Below are positions 5,297 to 7,697 of a DNA stretch of 7,697 nt, piece by piece. The DNA comes from Bacteroidota bacterium (GTDB lineage: Bacteria; Bacteroidota; Bacteroidia; Bacteroidales; VadinHA17), in the NCBI GenBank assembly GCA_030611395.1, contig JAUWPX010000056.1, positions 1 through 7,697 on the forward strand. The letters are read 5' to 3'. Each line of letters starts with the position of its first letter. Position 1 is the first letter of the stretch. A program made the position numbers and the translations under genes. The notes beneath the pieces were generated by a model that was not told the DNA's origin, made no database searches, and saw nothing but the letters and a program-made list of their open reading frames with translations.

Positions 5297-7697
5297 ATGA
5301 TTGGTAGAAAAAAAATAAGATATATACAGGCAATACTTTTGATATTTGTGCTTTTCCCATTTCTTATGTTTTCACAGGAAAGTAAGGATGCTGACCGTCA
5401 AGAGGTTATGGATTATTTTTCTCCTAATGAATATATTATTGGTGGTATTTCAATTTCAGGAATCAAATACCTTGATGAAAATATTCTTGTGCAGATTTCA
5501 GGGCTCAAAGTGGGTGAGAAATTATTGATACCAGGTGAGCAAATAACCATGGCAGTGGAAAAAATGTGGTCGCAGGGCCTTTTTTCGGATGTGAGAATAA
5601 CTAAAAAAACTATCTCGGGCGATTCTGTTTTTCTTGATATTTATCTTCAGGAAAGAGCAAGACTCTCCAGATTTGAATTTACCGGAATTTCAAAAAGTGA
5701 ACGGAAAGACTTACTGGATGAGATTAATTTACTTAAGGGTAGTCAGGTTACAGAGAATATCATTAGTAATTCAAAAAGGATAATATACAACCATTTTGTT
5801 GAAAAAGGATTTTACGAAATTGAAGTCGATATTTCACAGAGGGATGATCCCGACCGGAACAATAGTTTGATACTGAAAGCTGATGTACGTAAAGCTGAAA
5901 GAATAAAGATCAAGGATATTGAATTTAAGGGTAATATAGTGTTCTCCGATGATAAACTTCGCCGGAAAATGAAGAATACTAAAAAGAAAAACCTTAATAT
6001 TTTTAAAGCATCAAAATATATCCCGGAAAAGCTTAAGGAAGATAAAGCAAGTCTTAACGAACTTTATAACGAATTCGGGTATCGTGATTTTGAAATTCTG
6101 AGCGATTCGATATATACTGTGAGCGATGATAGAGTAGGGATGGTAATTGTGGTTGATGAAGGAAATCAATATTTCCATGGAGATATCAAGTGGGTTGGAA
6201 ATACAAAATTTCCATCGGAATTATTGAATAGGGTTCTCGGAATTAAAACCGGAGATATTTACAACAAAACCTTATTGGAAGAAAGATTATTTATTGATGA
6301 AGATGCGGTTAATTCAATTTATATGGACAATGGCTATCTCTTTTTCCAGATCAATCCGGTTGAAATGCAGGTTGAAGATGATTCAATTGATCTGGAGATG
6401 CAGGTATACGAGGGGAAGCCGGCCTATATTGACAATGTGATCATTAGAGGCAATACAAAAACAAATGAGCATGTTGTCAGACGTGAAATAAGAACCCTGC
6501 CCGGTGAACTGTTCAGTAAAACGGCTATTATGCGTTCAGCCAGGGAAATTGCCCAGCTGGGCCATTTTGATCCTGAAAAAATTTCGCCTAATCCAATTCC
6601 AAATCAGGCCGAAGGAACTGTTGACCTGGAATATGACCTGGAAGAAAAAGCTAATGATCAATTTGAAATTTCCGGAGGATGGGGTGCGAATATGTTAATA
6701 GGTACAATCGGTCTCCGGTTTAACAATTTTTCTTTCCGTAATGTTCTGGATCATAAAGCCTGGAGACCGGTACCAACAGGCGACGGACAGTCATTAAGCT
6801 TAAGAGCACAATCAAACGGAAGGTATTACCAATCATATAACATCACATTTGTTGAACCCTGGTTTGGGGGTAAAAAACCTAACTCTTTTACATTTTCGCT
6901 TTTTAGATCTCTGCAGACAAACGGAAGAGAAAAGGGTGAAAGTGGAAGACAATCGTTAAATATTGATGGTGGTGCTCTTGGATTGGGAAAAAGATTAAGT
7001 TGGCCCGATGATTTTTTTCACTGGTATAACGAAATAAGTTATCAGAACTATAATCTGAATAACTGGACACAGTATTTTTTATTCTCTGACGGACGGTCAA
7101 ATAATTTTAGTTTTAAAACGCGTTTGGCAAGACATTCTTCCGGACCAAGTCCCATTTATCCCACTCAGGGTTCCAGTTTTTCGTTGAGCCTTCAAATCAC
7201 ACCTCCCTATTCAGCTATTAGCGGCAAAGATTTTTCAGCCGCGGATATAACAGATAATGAGAAGTATAAGTGGATAGAATATCATAAATGGGGATTTAAG
7301 GCCGACTGGTATCTTACTTTGGCAGGGAAATTGGTATTGAATACTAAAGCGGCCTTTGGTTATCTTGGTCATTATAATCAGGATATCGGTCCTTCACCAT
7401 TTGAAGGTTACGACCTGGGTGGTGACGGAATGACAGGATACAGCCTCTATGGCCGGGAAACCATAGCTCAGCGAGGATATGAAAATGGTTCTTTGACACC
7501 GGTTGTAAATGGAAAAAAATCGGGGAATTTGTATGAGAAACTAACATTGGAACTGCGGTATCCAATTTCAATGAATCCGCAGGCAACGCTTTTCGCTCTG
7601 ATATTTGCTGAAGCCGGTAATGCATGGTATAGTTTCGGTGATTTTAACCCCTACAGAATTAAAAGAGCTGTGGGTGTTGGGCTAAGAGCTTTTTTGC
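5297..7697 (+). CDS. bamA: BamA, outer-membrane protein assembly factor (3'-truncated by window edge)
   Basis: BamA is the essential Omp85-family barrel that folds and inserts outer-membrane proteins. Reading from the ATG at 5297, the frame stays open to the window end (800 codons), with no frameshift. Residues 1-26 are a signal peptide (RKK, hydrophobic core, cleavage FS|Q). Five POTRA-like repeats follow at about 45-121, 122-201, 202-291, 292-373 and 374-451, several starting with the characteristic strand ending in a G/GN turn (FEFTGIS, IEFKGN, IKWVGN, VIIRGN). The 16-strand barrel starts near 453. The loop-6 motif is QRGYENG with Arg726, corresponding to VRGF of proteobacterial BamA, and the segment FAEAGNAWYSF then RAVGVGLRAF is the conserved penultimate barrel region. 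Roughly 50-60 C-terminal residues, including the last beta-signal strand, lie outside the window. It follows uppS by 2 bp. In relatives, OmpH/Skp chaperone genes usually come next, but they are not visible. TamA is less likely given five POTRAs and this location. Confidence 0.96.
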   Translation, partial: MIGRKKIRYIQAILLIFVLFPFLMFSQESKDADRQEVMDYFSPNEYIIGGISISGIKYLDENILVQISGLKVGEKLLIPGEQITMAVEKMWSQGLFSDVRITKKTISGDSVFLDIYLQERARLSRFEFTGISKSERKDLLDEINLLKGSQVTENIISNSKRIIYNHFVEKGFYEIEVDISQRDDPDRNNSLILKADVRKAERIKIKDIEFKGNIVFSDDKLRRKMKNTKKKNLNIFKASKYIPEKLKEDKASLNELYNEFGYRDFEILSDSIYTVSDDRVGMVIVVDEGNQYFHGDIKWVGNTKFPSELLNRVLGIKTGDIYNKTLLEERLFIDEDAVNSIYMDNGYLFFQINPVEMQVEDDSIDLEMQVYEGKPAYIDNVIIRGNTKTNEHVVRREIRTLPGELFSKTAIMRSAREIAQLGHFDPEKISPNPIPNQAEGTVDLEYDLEEKANDQFEISGGWGANMLIGTIGLRFNNFSFRNVLDHKAWRPVPTGDGQSLSLRAQSNGRYYQSYNITFVEPWFGGKKPNSFTFSLFRSLQTNGREKGESGRQSLNIDGGALGLGKRLSWPDDFFHWYNEISYQNYNLNNWTQYFLFSDGRSNNFSFKTRLARHSSGPSPIYPTQGSSFSLSLQITPPYSAISGKDFSAADITDNEKYKWIEYHKWGFKADWYLTLAGKLVLNTKAAFGYLGHYNQDIGPSPFEGYDLGGDGMTGYSLYGRETIAQRGYENGSLTPVVNGKKSGNLYEKLTLELRYPISMNPQATLFALIFAEAGNAWYSFGDFNPYRIKRAVGVGLRAFL

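Noticed and set aside
5346..5528. Short + strand frame at the beginning of bamA
   Set aside because: It is out of frame with the clear BamA signal peptide and first POTRA, and its Cys/Phe-rich start looks like a frame-shifted reading of that region.
7344..7625. 93-codon open frame on the - strand opposite bamA
   Set aside because: It overlaps the conserved barrel part of bamA, and its product shows no recognisable domain; treated as a shadow.

Overview
The window looks like an ordinary chromosomal region of a member of the Bacteroidota, most likely Bacteroidales or a near relative. The reasons are the AT-rich sequence, the lack of Shine-Dalgarno sites before most starts, TAnnTTTG-type -7 promoter elements, the Bacteroidota-type protein variants (PdxJ with N-K in place of D-H near its N-terminus, UppS with SYSSRWEI), and the order PorG-like protein - uppS - bamA. 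The genus cannot be assigned from this sequence alone.

Layout: (1) positions 1-539 hold the 3' part of a uridine kinase gene (udk, + strand), cut by the window edge. (2) Positions 572-1294 hold pdxJ (pyridoxine 5'-phosphate synthase, - strand), convergent with udk. (3) An 81-bp divergent spacer separates pdxJ from a + strand pair: a CBS-domain protein with a probable ACT-like tail (1376-2041) and nadK (NAD kinase, 2068-2946). (4) A 163-bp spacer carries a -7-like element and short inverted repeats. (5) A tight + strand envelope cluster follows: an outer-membrane beta-barrel protein resembling PorG (3110-3850), a DUF6089/PorG protein (3874-4554), uppS (4551-5294, overlapping the previous stop by 4 bp) and bamA (5297 to the window end, last ~50-60 residues missing).

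How the genes fit together: the left half is nucleotide and cofactor metabolism (uridine salvage, PLP synthesis, NADP synthesis), with a CBS protein that may sense an adenosyl nucleotide. The right half is cell-envelope biogenesis: UppS makes the C55 lipid carrier for peptidoglycan and surface glycans, BamA inserts outer-membrane beta-barrels, and the two PorG-type proteins are predicted small barrels, at least one related to the PorG component of the type IX secretion system.

All genes are intact except the two cut by the window edges. There are no tRNAs, rRNAs, mobile elements or CRISPR arrays that I can see. I found no convincing undescribed system. The items most worth a second look are the paired PorG-like genes locked to uppS-bamA and the CBS/ACT-like protein paired with nadK.
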